Assembly: GCF_021172045.1 (NCBI RefSeq)
Contig: NZ_CP087164.1
Location: 5,146,001-5,210,000 of the forward strand
Reading direction: 5' to 3'
Source: Capillimicrobium parvum
Lineage (GTDB): Bacteria; Actinomycetota; Thermoleophilia; Solirubrobacterales; Solirubrobacteraceae
Length of the DNA stretch: 64,000 nt
This document shows positions 1 to 8,539 of this stretch, piece after piece. The notes below the pieces were generated by a model. It was not told the origin of the DNA, made no database searches, and was given only the letters and a program-made list of their open reading frames with translations. Each line of letters begins with the position of its first letter. The first letter of the stretch is position 1. Both the position numbers and the translations under genes were made by a program.

Positions 1-252
1 GTACGACCAGCCGAGCGAGAGGACGCGCGGCGTCAGCGAGAAGCGCCGCTCCTCGCAGCGCACGAAGCCGAGCTCCTCCAGCGTCAGCAGGATCCGGCGG
101 GCGGTGGCCGGGGTCAGGCCCGTCATCCGGGCGACCTCGCTGAGCGTCATGCGGGGGTGCTCGCGCGAGAACGCGGCGACGACCGTCAGGCCGCGCTCGA
201 GCGACTGCAGTCCGGTGCCGCGCCGGGGCGCGGAGGCGTCGACGCTCGCCAT
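1..252 (-). CDS. IclR-family transcriptional regulator, N-terminal part (runs off left edge)
   Basis: IclR regulators bind DNA through an N-terminal winged helix and sense a small molecule through a C-terminal domain. Only the first 84 residues lie in the window, starting at the ATG at 252. The helix-turn-helix is clear at about residues 36-58 (LSEVARMTGLTPATARRILL), followed by the wing (LGFVRCEERRFSLTPRVLSL), the pattern of PcaR/PobR-type members. The start is 13 bases downstream of the stop of the flavoenzyme gene on the same strand, so the two are probably co-transcribed and the regulator may control it. The effector domain is outside the window, so the ligand cannot be guessed. Confidence 0.85.
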   Translation of the reverse strand, partial: MASVDASAPRRGTGLQSLERGLTVVAAFSREHPRMTLSEVARMTGLTPATARRILLTLEELGFVRCEERRFSLTPRVLSLGWSY

Positions 253-265
253 CGCGCGGACGATT

Positions 266-1930
266 CTACGTCCGGACGACGATCTTGCCGGGGTTCAGGT
301 TGCCGCCCGGGTCGACCCCATCGAACAGCGCGCGCACCATCGCCACGCCCGGCGCGGAGATGTCCTGCTCGAGCCACTGCGCGTGCTCCGTACCGACCGC
401 GTGGTGGTGGGAGAGCGTCGCGCCGTTGTCGACGAACGCCTGCTGGATCGCGCCCTTGACGACGTCGTACTCCTCGAGGGGCTCGCGCGCCCCCGACGGC
501 TTGAACGCGAACGTGAAGTACAGGCACGCGCCCGAGTGATACGAGTGCGACAGGTGGCACATGATGTAGCCAGTGATGCCGAGTCGGGCGAACGCCGCGC
601 GCGCGTCGGCCATCACGTTGTCGTAGAGACGCGGCAGCGCGCCCCACGGTGCCGAGGTCTCCGACACGTCGGCGAGCGTGCCGCGGTCCAGGAGGAAGTC
701 GCGGATGTACGGCGTGTCGAACTTCTTCTGGTCGTAGAGCTCGCCCGGGCTCGCGCCGATGCACAGGCCGCCGTGCTCCTTGACGATCCGGCCGACCGCC
801 CTGCGCTGCGCGGCGACGCGTTCCTCCGAGCCCTCGTAGCCGACGAACGACAGGCACATCTGCTCGGCGTCGATGCCGAGCCGGCGCAGGGCCAGCTGCA
901 GCGCGCGCGACTTGACCTGGTCGAACGCGGTCGGCGCCTTGCGGGTGGCGAAGGAGAACTGCGTCTCGGGGGCGTCGGACACGCGCGTGACCGACGGCGT
1001 CACCTCCGCCTCGGCGAGCGCGCGCATCGCCTCCAGGGCGCGCGGCCAGTCGGGCAGGAGGTAGCCGAGGATGACCCGCTGCGCAGGCAGCGCGTGGACG
1101 TGGATCGTCGCCTCGGTGATGATGCCGAGCCGGCCCTCGCTGCCGAGCACCATCTCGCGCACGCTCGGGCCGGTCGACGTGCTCGGGACCGGGCGCGTGA
1201 CGAGCGTGCCGGCCGGCGTGACGACGCGCACCGCGCGCGTGAGGTCGGCGACGTCGCCGTACTTGTCGGACTGCATGCCCGACGATCGCGTGGCGATCCA
1301 GCCGCCGAGCGTCGAGTGGGTGAAGCTGTCGGGGAAGTGGCCCGCGGTCCAGCCGTGGGCGTGCAGCTGCTCCTCGAGGTGCGGGCCGAACACGCCCGCC
1401 TGCACGCGCGCCAGGCGCGACTCGGCGTCGATCTCGAGCAGCCGGTCCAGGCGGCCGAGGTCGAGCGAGACGATCGTGCGCTCCTCGACGGCGGGCGCCT
1501 CGAGGCTGCCCGAGATGTTCGTGCCGCCGCCGAACGGGATGACGACTGCGTCCGCGTCCAGGGCGGCGCGCAGGATGCCGGCGACCGCCGCCTCGTCGCC
1601 GGGGCGCACGACGACGTCGGGCACCCGGCCGACGTCGCCGGTGCGGTGGCGGACGAGGTCGCGCAGCGCCTTGCCGCGCGCGTGGACCACTCGGTCGTGC
1701 GGGTCCACCGAGACGTGGTCGACGCCGGCCGCCGCGCGCAGGGCGGCGAGCAGCGTCGCGTCGACCTTCGGCTCCGGGACGTCGACCGTCGAGAAGGGCA
1801 CGGGCGGCTCGCCCGGCTGCGCGACGTCGACGTCGAGCGCGCGCTGGATGAACGGCCGCAGCCCCGGCTTGTCCTCGTGCGTGAACGCGACGTCCTCGCG
1901 CCCCCAGCCCCACCATTTCATCGCGTCCAT
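266..1930 (-). CDS. FAD-binding oxidase, alkyldihydroxyacetonephosphate synthase-like
   Basis: A flavoprotein of the vanillyl-alcohol-oxidase/AGPS type, 554 residues, close to the family length. The N-terminus (MDAMKWWGWG) is characteristic of AGPS-like proteins. The FAD diphosphate-binding loop is PFGGGTNISGSL (residues 132-143), and the C-terminus has the AGPS-type His cluster SHHHAVG (near 507-513) and a GNLNPGKI tail. AGPS exchanges the acyl chain of acyl-DHAP for a fatty alcohol to make ether lipids; bacterial homologues may act on other substrates. ATG 1930 was chosen over a second ATG at 1921; the open frame continues to 2635 but overlaps the divergent acyltransferase. Followed by the IclR gene after 13 bases and divergent from plsC with about 40 bases between. 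Confidence 0.85.
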   Translation of the reverse strand: MDAMKWWGWGREDVAFTHEDKPGLRPFIQRALDVDVAQPGEPPVPFSTVDVPEPKVDATLLAALRAAAGVDHVSVDPHDRVVHARGKALRDLVRHRTGDVGRVPDVVVRPGDEAAVAGILRAALDADAVVIPFGGGTNISGSLEAPAVEERTIVSLDLGRLDRLLEIDAESRLARVQAGVFGPHLEEQLHAHGWTAGHFPDSFTHSTLGGWIATRSSGMQSDKYGDVADLTRAVRVVTPAGTLVTRPVPSTSTGPSVREMVLGSEGRLGIITEATIHVHALPAQRVILGYLLPDWPRALEAMRALAEAEVTPSVTRVSDAPETQFSFATRKAPTAFDQVKSRALQLALRRLGIDAEQMCLSFVGYEGSEERVAAQRRAVGRIVKEHGGLCIGASPGELYDQKKFDTPYIRDFLLDRGTLADVSETSAPWGALPRLYDNVMADARAAFARLGITGYIMCHLSHSYHSGACLYFTFAFKPSGAREPLEEYDVVKGAIQQAFVDNGATLSHHHAVGTEHAQWLEQDISAPGVAMVRALFDGVDPGGNLNPGKIVVRT

Positions 1931-1972
1931 GGCGACAGCCTCGCAAATGCGTGAAACCGGTCGCCGCCCGCG

Positions 1973-2704
1973 GTGTTCGGCATGCCGAGGATGAGAGGCC
2001 AGATCAACCGCTGCGCGCAGCTCGACGTCCCATGGGCCCGGTGCCGGACGGCCCGGGTGCTGCGCGAGACGATCCAGCGCTTCGTGCTGTCGCCGATCCT
2101 CACGTACTACACGCGGCGCGGCCGGGCGGGCACCGAGCGCTTCGCGCGCATCGAGCCGCCGGTGGTGTTCGTCGCCAACCACCGCAGCCACCTCGACACG
2201 CCGATCATCCTGCGCGCGCTGCCCTGGAAGTGGCGCCACCGCACCGCGGTCGCCGCGGCGGCGGACTACTTCTACCGCGACCGGCGCATCGCCCGGCTCG
2301 TGTCGCTCGTCTTCAACACGGTGCCGGTGCAGCGCCAGGGCGGCGGCGTCGGGGACCTCGAACACGTCGAGCGCCTGCTGGCCGAGCGCTGGAACCTGCT
2401 CGTCTACCCGGACGGCACGCGGGTGCGCGAGGGGTCCGGCGGGCGGCTGCGCACGGGCGCGGCGGTCCTCGCCGCGCGCCACGGCCTGGCGATCCTGCCG
2501 ATCCACCTCAGCGGGACGGGCGCAGCGATGCCGCCCGGGCAGGCGTGGCCGCGGCGGCGGCTCTGGCGCCGGCGCCATCCGGTGCGCGTCGTGTTCGGCG
2601 AGCCGATCCATGCGGCGAGCCCGGACGACCGCCACGACGCGATCGACCGGGTCCAGGCGTTCTTCGACGCCGAGGACCTCGTGGTGGCGTCAGGCGGGCG
2701 CTGA
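1973..2704 (+). CDS. PlsC-type 1-acylglycerol-3-phosphate acyltransferase
   Basis: Membrane-associated acyltransferase that would move a fatty acyl group onto a lysophospholipid or related alcohol. The catalytic H(X4)D motif is NHRSHLD (residues 69-75) and the glycerophosphate-binding motif is YPDGTR (145-150), a variant of the usual FPEGTR. Length 243 residues from the GTG at 1973; ATGs at 1982 and 1991 are equally possible starts. The gene diverges from the AGPS-like flavoenzyme, which suggests a joint role in making an unusual glycerolipid (inference). Its last 15 bases overlap the converging universal stress gene. Confidence 0.85.
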   Translation: MFGMPRMRGQINRCAQLDVPWARCRTARVLRETIQRFVLSPILTYYTRRGRAGTERFARIEPPVVFVANHRSHLDTPIILRALPWKWRHRTAVAAAADYFYRDRRIARLVSLVFNTVPVQRQGGGVGDLEHVERLLAERWNLLVYPDGTRVREGSGGRLRTGAAVLAARHGLAILPIHLSGTGAAMPPGQAWPRRRLWRRRHPVRVVFGEPIHAASPDDRHDAIDRVQAFFDAEDLVVASGGR

Positions 2705-3154
2705 GGGCACGACGACGACCGGGCGGCGGGCGTGGTGCACGACGCCGCTCGAGACGCTGCCCATCAGCGCCGACTTCACGGCCGAGCGCCCCCGGCTGCC
2801 GACGACGAGCGCGGCGGCGTCGTGCTCGTCGGCGGCGCGCAGCAGCGCGTTCACGACAGGACCGGCGGTGCCGACCGGACACGGTTCCGCGGCGAGGCCG
2901 GCCTCCCGAGCGAGGCTCGCGCCCTGCTCGGCAAGCGCGCGGGCCGCGTCCCCGGCCTCGGCGTCGAGCTTGGCCTCCCCCTCGCGGACGACCGAAGCGG
3001 GAAGGGCGGCGAGGCCCGCCGCGGCCCCGCCGACGAGCGGCGGCCAGACGACAACGACGAGCGCCCGGCGGCCGGGGAACAGCGCCGCCGCCTGGACGAT
3101 CGCCTGGCCGGCGTCCGCGGAGCCGTCGTAGCCGACGACGATCGGGCGGTCCAT
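2690..3154 (-). CDS. Universal stress protein (UspA family)
   Basis: Cytoplasmic UspA-fold protein of 154 residues, the normal length for a single-domain member. The N-terminal strand and turn (IVVGYDGSADA) and the nucleotide-binding signature G-x2-G-x9-G-S (GSRGRSAVKSALMGSVS, residues 119-135) point to the ATP-binding subgroup. It starts at ATG 3154, two bases after the stop of the upstream DUF3817 gene, so the two form a short operon. The 3' end overlaps the converging plsC-like gene by 15 bases. The stress it answers to cannot be read from the sequence. Confidence 0.88.
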   Translation of the reverse strand: MDRPIVVGYDGSADAGQAIVQAAALFPGRRALVVVVWPPLVGGAAAGLAALPASVVREGEAKLDAEAGDAARALAEQGASLAREAGLAAEPCPVGTAGPVVNALLRAADEHDAAALVVGSRGRSAVKSALMGSVSSGVVHHARRPVVVVPSAPA

Positions 3155-3156
3155 GC

Positions 3157-3450
3157 TCAGGCCGTCCGCGGCGGCGTGCGCAGGAACCTCCAGTCGACGA
3201 CGTAGCCGCCGAAGGGCAGCACCGCGCCGATCAGGACGAGGACCGTGGTACCTGCGCTCCAGCCGGCGATCTCGCGGGCGAGGAGCGTGAGGACGACGTA
3301 GGCGAGAAAGAGCGCGCCGTGGATGGGGCCGAGGATCGACACCCCGGTCTCCCCCTGGCCGTCGTGCTTGAAGTAGGCGGCGACGAGGAGGGCGAGGAAG
3401 CTGGTGGCTTCGGCGAAGGCGACGTAGCGAAGGAGGCGAAGGGCGGTCAT
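3157..3450 (-). CDS. DUF3817 small integral membrane protein
   Basis: A 97-residue protein with three hydrophobic segments and the DUF3817 hallmark GPIHGALFLAYV (around residues 41-52) after an N-terminal FAEATSFLALLVA helix. The family is common in Actinobacteria and has no assigned function. Starts at ATG 3450 and ends two bases before the universal stress gene, indicating co-transcription. No other clue to its job is visible. Confidence 0.8.
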   Translation of the reverse strand: MTALRLLRYVAFAEATSFLALLVAAYFKHDGQGETGVSILGPIHGALFLAYVVLTLLAREIAGWSAGTTVLVLIGAVLPFGGYVVDWRFLRTPPRTA

Positions 3451-3554
3451 CGGCGCTGAAGCTACCGACTCGGATCTCCGGTGCGACCTCCCAACCTGCG
3501 CGCGGATCCGGCGTTCTCCTCTGCGACCACATGCGATTCAGGAGGAACCGCCAT

Positions 3555-3953
3555 ATGCGCAAGACCTTGCTGGCGCTTGCGGGCGCCACGGCGCTGTGCG
3601 CGTCGACCGGCACCGCGCTCGCCACCGGAAGCTCCGGTCACGGACCGGACCATCCGCCCGGGAAGGACCGGCCGAACGCGGCGCAGACGTGCAAGGCCCA
3701 GCGCACGGAACTCGGCGTCGCCGCGTTCCGCCAGCTCTACGGGACGAACGCGAACAAGGCCAACGCGTTCGCGCGCTGCGTGGCCAAGACGAAGGCGATG
3801 ACCCAGCAGGAGCGCGAGGACGTGAGCAACGCCGCGCGAGCCTGCCGGGACGAGTGGAAGGCCGACGCTGCGGCATTCGCCCAGAAGTACGGGACGAACG
3901 CCAACAAGCGCAACGCCTTCGGCAAGTGTGTCTCCGCGAAGAGGACGACCTAG
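3555..3953 (+). CDS. Secreted two-repeat Cys protein with YGTNANK motifs
   Basis: A 132-residue exported protein. The signal peptide covers about residues 1-24 (MRKTLLALAGATALCASTGT, then ALA-TG). The mature part is two 50-residue repeats, each with C...F..(L/K)YGTNANKxNAF..CV; the motif lies at residues 62-72 and 112-122 and Cys at 46, 75, 97 and 125, consistent with one disulfide per repeat. An excellent ribosome site (AGGAGG, 3540-3545) sits before ATG 3555 and decides this start over an upstream ATG at 3531. I recall similar repeats in other Thermoleophilia secreted proteins, but no function is known to me. Confidence 0.8.
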   Translation: MRKTLLALAGATALCASTGTALATGSSGHGPDHPPGKDRPNAAQTCKAQRTELGVAAFRQLYGTNANKANAFARCVAKTKAMTQQEREDVSNAARACRDEWKADAAAFAQKYGTNANKRNAFGKCVSAKRTT

Positions 3954-4165
3954 CGGACCAGGCCTGAGCGGTCGGCCGGCGTAAGACCCAGGGGGGCGCC
4001 CGCCGGTGCAGACCGCTTGGAGGCCGGCTGCGGCCCGGTGGTGCGGTCCGAGGCGAATGTGGTTCTCGCCCGTCCGTTGGAGCCCCGCCACCGAGGTCGC
4101 CGGCCGGTCAGACCAGAGACGGGGGCGGGCCGCGGTCGGCGGGACCCGGCGGCCCGTCCCCGTCC

Positions 4166-5809
4166 CTACTCCGTCTTGGCGGCCTCCTTCGCCTGGCCCG
4201 GCGCAAGCGAGCCGGCGGAGTCGGGCTTCTTCGCCTTCCCGGGATGGAAGGCGCTCCCGGCGCTGCCCGCACCGGCTTGGACGGGGTCGGCCTTCTTCGC
4301 CTGACCTGGAGCGACCGAGGCCGGGCCGTTCGAGGCGTTCGGCCTGACCTTCACGGGCTTGACCTTCACGGGCTCGACCGGCTTCACCGGCTTGACGGCC
4401 TTCACCTTCACGGGCTTGACCGGCTTCACGGGCTTGACGGCCTTCACCTTCACGGGCCTGACCGGCTTGACGGGCTTGACCTTCACGGGCTTGACCGGCT
4501 TGACCTTCACGGGCTTGACCGGCTTGGCCTTCTCCGGCTTGACCGGGCGCGTCGCGTTCGTCGCACCGTTGTGGACGGGAGCGTTCGCGATCGCGTTCTC
4601 GCCGCTCGAGCCCGCCCCGGGCTTCGGCTCGCGCCCGAGCGGATGCCGACCGACACCACGCGCCGGTGACGAGCCACTCGTCCCTCGAGGGGCCGGGGCG
4701 ACGGCCACCCGGCGGCCGGGGGTGAAGACGGGCTGCGGCGCGAGCCGGGTCGCGACGGGCGAGGCGAGCACGCGGTCCTTCGCCGGCCGTACGGAGGCGG
4801 CGGCCGGCGGATCGGCCGCCCGGCGGTCCGCCCGGTGGTGCTCGGTGATCGCCACATAGCCGCCGCCGCCGACGCCGGCCACCACGGCGACCGCCAGCAG
4901 CTTCGCCGTCCCGCTCTGCGCGGCGACCAGCAGGCCGCCGCCCACGACGCCGCCGCCCGCGGCCGCGCCGCCGCCGCCCACCGCCGCGGCCCCGAGGACC
5001 GTGGCCTTCAGCGCGGCGCTCGGCGCGACCGGGAGCAGCACGGCGATCGCCGCGCGCTGGCGCGCCACCTCGGCCTCGAACGCCTGGCAGCCCGGGCAGG
5101 ACGCCACGTGGCGGCGCAACAGCCGCCGGCGCAGCGCGCTGCCCCGCAGGGTCGCGAGCTGCTCGCGGATCTCGGAGCACGGCGTCTCGCGTGCCGCCCG
5201 CGCCGCCGCCAGCGCCTCGCGGGCCTGGAAGACGAGCGCCTTGACCTTGGCGGGACGCACCTCGAGCACCTCGGCTATCTCCTCGTGGGAGTGGGCGCCC
5301 AGCTCGGCGAGCAGGAGGGCCGCCCGCTGCTGCTCGGGCAGCCCGCGCAGATCGGCCAGCATCGCCCGCAGGTCCTCGCGCCGCTCGACCTCCGCCGCCA
5401 GCCCGTCGGTTCCCTCCCAGCGCTCGGCGTCCTCGAGCGAGCTCTCCGGGCGACGGGCGCGCAGCATCGAGCGGCAGCGGTTGCGGGCGATCGTGAACAG
5501 CCACGCCCGCAGATGGAGCTCGCGATCCGAGGCCAGCATCGCCCGGTGCGCCGAGAGCATGACGTGCTGCAGGGCGTCCTCGGCGTCCTCGCGCGAGCCG
5601 AGCATGTGGCGGCAGAACGACAGCAGGACAGAGCCGTAGCGGTCGAAGATCGCCTCGAACGCCGCCGGATCCCCGGCGCGCACGCCCGCGACGAGCGCCG
5701 CATCGTCATCGCTGCCCAATGCGCCTGCATGTCTGCGGAAACGCCCGCGACCAACCGGAAGTTGGCCGCTCGGCCGCGGCTGCACGTCGCTCGCCATCGC
5801 ACCCATCAT
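4166..5809 (-). CDS. ECF-type sigma factor fused to an anti-sigma zinc finger, membrane anchor and (KPVK)n tail
   Basis: A 547-residue fusion. Residues 45-117 match sigma region 2 (FDRYGSVLLSFCRHMLGS, EDAEDALQHVM) and 150-202 match region 4 (LPEQQRAALLLAELGAHSHE). Next comes an anti-sigma-type HxxxCxxC zinc motif (HVASCPGC, 234-241), a glycine-rich stretch, one membrane helix (about 303-321) and a long presumably extracytoplasmic part. Residues 421-488 are a lysine-rich KPVK/VKVK repeat (DNA 4346-4549), followed by three PGxAKK-type repeats ending at the C-terminus. This is expected to be a sigma factor held at the membrane, possibly freed by proteolysis (inference). ATGs at 5809, 5806 and 5797 are all possible starts. 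Divergent from the methyltransferase gene at 5853. Confidence 0.85.
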   Translation of the reverse strand: MMGAMASDVQPRPSGQLPVGRGRFRRHAGALGSDDDAALVAGVRAGDPAAFEAIFDRYGSVLLSFCRHMLGSREDAEDALQHVMLSAHRAMLASDRELHLRAWLFTIARNRCRSMLRARRPESSLEDAERWEGTDGLAAEVERREDLRAMLADLRGLPEQQRAALLLAELGAHSHEEIAEVLEVRPAKVKALVFQAREALAAARAARETPCSEIREQLATLRGSALRRRLLRRHVASCPGCQAFEAEVARQRAAIAVLLPVAPSAALKATVLGAAAVGGGGAAAGGGVVGGGLLVAAQSGTAKLLAVAVVAGVGGGGYVAITEHHRADRRAADPPAAASVRPAKDRVLASPVATRLAPQPVFTPGRRVAVAPAPRGTSGSSPARGVGRHPLGREPKPGAGSSGENAIANAPVHNGATNATRPVKPEKAKPVKPVKVKPVKPVKVKPVKPVRPVKVKAVKPVKPVKPVKVKAVKPVKPVEPVKVKPVKVRPNASNGPASVAPGQAKKADPVQAGAGSAGSAFHPGKAKKPDSAGSLAPGQAKEAAKTE

Positions 5810-5852
5810 GTTCCCGCCACGAGGCCGGCTCATCCCTGTCACCCTTGCCGCA

Positions 5853-6686
5853 ATGGACCACGATAGGGCCCTCGCCGCGAACCGCGCGCACTGGGACGCG
5901 CTCGCGGCCATCCACTCGGCGGGCGGGGAGGCCACGTCCTACTACGACGCGGACGCCCTCGTCGCAGGGCGCGACTCGCTCACCGACGCCGAGCGCGCGG
6001 CCGTCGCCGCCGCGGTGGGAAGCGTCGCCGGTCTCGACGTGCTGCACGTCCAGTGCCACCTCGGCTACGACGCGATCTCGCTGGCCCGAGCGGGTGCGCG
6101 CGTGACCGGCGTCGACTTCTCGCCGCGTTCGCTGCAGGAGGCCGCGGCGCTCGCGGAGCGCTGCGGGGTGGCGGTCGACTGGGTGCTCGGCGACGCGACG
6201 GCCCTGCCCGCCGGGCTGCACGGCCGCTTCGACCTCGCGTACGCGACGATCGGCGTGCTCGGCTGGATCGACGACGTCGGCGCGTGGATGCGCTCGGTGG
6301 CGTCCACGCTGAGGCCCGGCGGCCGCCTGGTCCTCGTCGAGATCCACCCGCTGTACCTGATGATCGGCGCGGTCGACCCGTTGACCGTCGACTTCCCCTA
6401 TGCGAACGACGGGCCGCGGGTGTTCGACGAGGACGGCACGTACGCCGCGCCGAATGCGCACCTCGAGGCGACGCGCACGGTCGAGTTCGGCCATTCGATC
6501 GGCGAGGTCGTCACCGCGGCGCTCGGGGCGGGCCTGCGCATCGACGGCCTGACCGAGCACATGGACGTGGCCGCCGACCCGCGCGGCACGATGCTGCGCC
6601 GCGAGGCCGACGGCCGGATGCGCCTGCGCCTCGGCGGCGAGGAGGCGCTGCCGCTGCTCTACGCGCTGCGTGCCAGCGCGCGATGA
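5853..6686 (+). CDS. Class I SAM-dependent methyltransferase
   Basis: A 277-residue small-molecule methyltransferase. The SAM-binding region is unusual at motif I (DVLHVQCHLGYDAISLARAG instead of the E/D-x-G-x-G-x-G form), followed by the acidic end of strand 2 (VTGVDFSPRSL) and motif III (LRPGGRLVLVEIHPLYLM). The HVQCHLG variant occurs in a known actinobacterial methyltransferase subgroup. ATG 5853 begins MDHDRALAANRAHWD, the usual start of the family. Its last 28 bases overlap the converging broken MFS gene. Substrate unknown. Confidence 0.8.
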   Translation: MDHDRALAANRAHWDALAAIHSAGGEATSYYDADALVAGRDSLTDAERAAVAAAVGSVAGLDVLHVQCHLGYDAISLARAGARVTGVDFSPRSLQEAAALAERCGVAVDWVLGDATALPAGLHGRFDLAYATIGVLGWIDDVGAWMRSVASTLRPGGRLVLVEIHPLYLMIGAVDPLTVDFPYANDGPRVFDEDGTYAAPNAHLEATRTVEFGHSIGEVVTAALGAGLRIDGLTEHMDVAADPRGTMLRREADGRMRLRLGGEEALPLLYALRASAR

Positions 6687-7653
6687 GCGAGGACCGCCTC
6701 GGCCGGCGCCGTGCGCTCCGCCCGCCCCAGCGCCACCGCCAGGGCGGCGCCGGCGAGCGACAGCCCGCCGCACGCGTACGCGCCGATCGCGAACGCGTGA
6801 CCGGTGACCGCCGCGGTCATCGCGGTCGCCTCGTCGAGGAACGCGCCGCCGATCGTGGCCACGCCGAGCGCGAAGCACAGCTGCACCGCGGTGTTGACCA
6901 GGCCGCTCGCGTCGGGCGCCGCCTGCGCAGGGACGTCGCTGATCGCCCGGGCGATCAGCGGGCTGAAGCCGGTGCCGAACCCGGCTCCCGCCACCGCCAG
7001 CAGCGGCAGCTGCACGGCGGCGTCCCACGCCCCGTGCCGGGCGGCGAGCCCGAGCCCGGCGTACGCGACCGCCGCGATCGCCAGGCCGAGCGGGGTGAGC
7101 ATCCGGGCGCTGCGGGCGCCGGCACCGGCCATCGCCAGGCTCACGACCGCGAACCCGAGCGCGTACGGCGCGAAGGTCAGGCCCGAGCTCAGTGCGCTGC
7201 GGCCCATCCCGCCCTGCAGGTGCAGCGTCGTCGTGAACAGGAAGCCGCCGTAGGCGACCACCGCCGCGCACACCGCCAGCAGCGCGAGCGTCAGCGGCGC
7301 CCGGCGCAGGAGCCGCAGGTCGACGAGCGGGTCGCCGCCCGCCGTCCGGCGCCGGCCGAGGTGCGCGACGAGCAAGGCGCCGCCCGGGACGCTCGCCGCC
7401 AGGCAGGCGAACGTCCACGGCGCCCAGCCGGCCTGGTGGCCGAACACGAGCGGCACGATGACCAGCAGCACCACCGCGGACAGCAGCGCCACGCCGCGGA
7501 TGTCGAGCGCGCGGCGGACCGGGCTGCGGGTGAGCGGCAGCAGCCGCGGGCCCGCCAGCAGCCGTCCAGGGCGGCCATGAACGTGCCGACGAGGAGCACC
7601 GCGAGCGCGATCCAGTCGCCGCGCGGGGTCTGGGGAGTCGCTGGAGTGGACAT
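6659..7653 (-). pseudogene. MFS (DHA2-type) exporter broken by an internal deletion and frameshift
   Basis: The 5' end encodes a normal DHA2 first helix (IALAVLLVGTFMAALDG, from ATG 7653). At about 7560, where the family continues with VNVALP and helices 2 to 6, the sequence jumps to the middle of the protein in another frame (LLAGPRLLPLTRSPVRRALD), then helices from ALLSAVVLLVIVPLVFGHQA to the end at 6659. Compared with the intact DHA2 gene at 35790 about 150 codons are missing. The remaining 3' part could be translated from an internal GTG/ATG (for example 7492) but would be half a transporter. Lies downstream of the XRE regulator and its operator repeats, so it was probably part of that regulon. 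Confidence 0.75.
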
Positions 7654-7672
7654 GCCCCGGACCGTCGCACGC

Positions 7673-7706
7673 AGAGGTAATGCTGTCGATTACCTCTCAG
7701 GTAATC
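7673..7706. promoter_or_regulatory. Nested inverted repeats with GGTAAT half-sites (candidate XRE operator)
   Basis: AGAGGTAAT (7673-7681) pairs perfectly with ATTACCTCT (7689-7697), and GATTACC (7688-7694) pairs perfectly with GGTAATC (7700-7706). The block lies between the start of the broken MFS gene and the stop codon of the XRE regulator, and overlaps that stop. The 12 bases CTGTCGATTACC (7683-7694) recur inverted upstream of the regulator at 8549-8560, which points to a shared operator. Confidence 0.6.
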
Positions 7707-8502
7707 AGCGGAGGTAGGCGCGCAGCGCGCCGGCGGTCGCCGCGTCCGCCGGGAAGAACGACTCGATCGACAGCTCCGCGGCGGTGACCTCCACGGCGGT
7801 GCCGAAGGTCGTGACGGTGCTGATGAAGCGCAGCTCCTCGCCGTCCGGGCCGGCGATCCGCAGCGGTACCGCGATCGCCGACTCGGCGCCCGCGTGGCCC
7901 TCGTCCCCCGGCGGCCCGGGATAGGCGGCGACCTCGGCGAGCAGCGCCTCGAGCTCGCCGTCCCCGCTGAGGGCGACCTGGCGGCGCAGGCGCTCGAGCA
8001 GATGCGCGCGCCACTCGCCCAGGTTGCGGATCCGCGGCGCCAGCCCCCGTCGATGCAGCGCCAGGCGCATGCAATTGGCCGGCGGCTCGAGCAGCCGCGG
8101 GTCCGCCCCGTCCGTCAGCACCGCGACGCCGCGGTTGGCCGCGAGCAGGTTCCACGTGCGGTCCACGACGAGCGCCGGGTACGGGTCGTGGCCGTCGAGG
8201 ACCAGCTGCATCGCGTCGCGCACGGCCCGCATCTCCGGATCGTCGAGGGACCGCTGGTCGAACGCCGGCGCATAGCCCGCCGCGAGCAGCAGGCCGTTGC
8301 GCTCGCGCAACGGGACCTCGAGCTCGTCGGCGAGGTGCAGCAGCAGCTCCGGGCTCGGGCGCGAACGGCCCGTCTCGACGAAGCTCAGGTGGCGCGCCGA
8401 CACGCCGGCCTCGAGCGCGAGGTCGAGCTGGCTCATGCGCCGCCGCCGGCGCCAATCGCGCAGCAGGGTCCCCACGCGGGGGCGTTCGGCGACATCGGTC
8501 AT
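7705..8502 (-). CDS. XRE-family regulator with MmyB-like ligand-binding domain
   Basis: A 265-residue one-component regulator. The HTH_31-type domain covers residues 9-70 (RRRMSQLDLALEAGVSARHL, then FVETGRSRPSPELLLHLADE), and the rest matches the MmyB-like domain (PYPALVVDRTWNLLAANRGV, FPADAATAGALRAYL at the C-terminus). In Actinobacteria this architecture usually represses a neighbouring efflux or enzyme gene. ATG 8502 is used. It is flanked by matching GGTAAT operator repeats on both sides, upstream facing the divergent SnoaL-like gene and downstream facing the broken MFS gene, so it very likely regulates itself and both neighbours. Confidence 0.88.
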   Translation of the reverse strand: MTDVAERPRVGTLLRDWRRRRRMSQLDLALEAGVSARHLSFVETGRSRPSPELLLHLADELEVPLRERNGLLLAAGYAPAFDQRSLDDPEMRAVRDAMQLVLDGHDPYPALVVDRTWNLLAANRGVAVLTDGADPRLLEPPANCMRLALHRRGLAPRIRNLGEWRAHLLERLRRQVALSGDGELEALLAEVAAYPGPPGDEGHAGAESAIAVPLRIAGPDGEELRFISTVTTFGTAVEVTAAELSIESFFPADAATAGALRAYLR

Positions 8503-8539
8503 GCGGGCGACCGTAGCGCGCGCACCGGGTCGGCGCACC

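Noticed and set aside
104-1954. 616-residue plus-strand frame over the flavoenzyme
   Set aside because: It has no domain and is the antisense reading of a clear AGPS-like gene.
4166-4857. Plus-strand frames with FTGLTGFTGL-type repeats opposite the sigma fusion
   Set aside because: They are the reverse reading of the KPVK codons; the sigma motifs fix the minus strand as coding.
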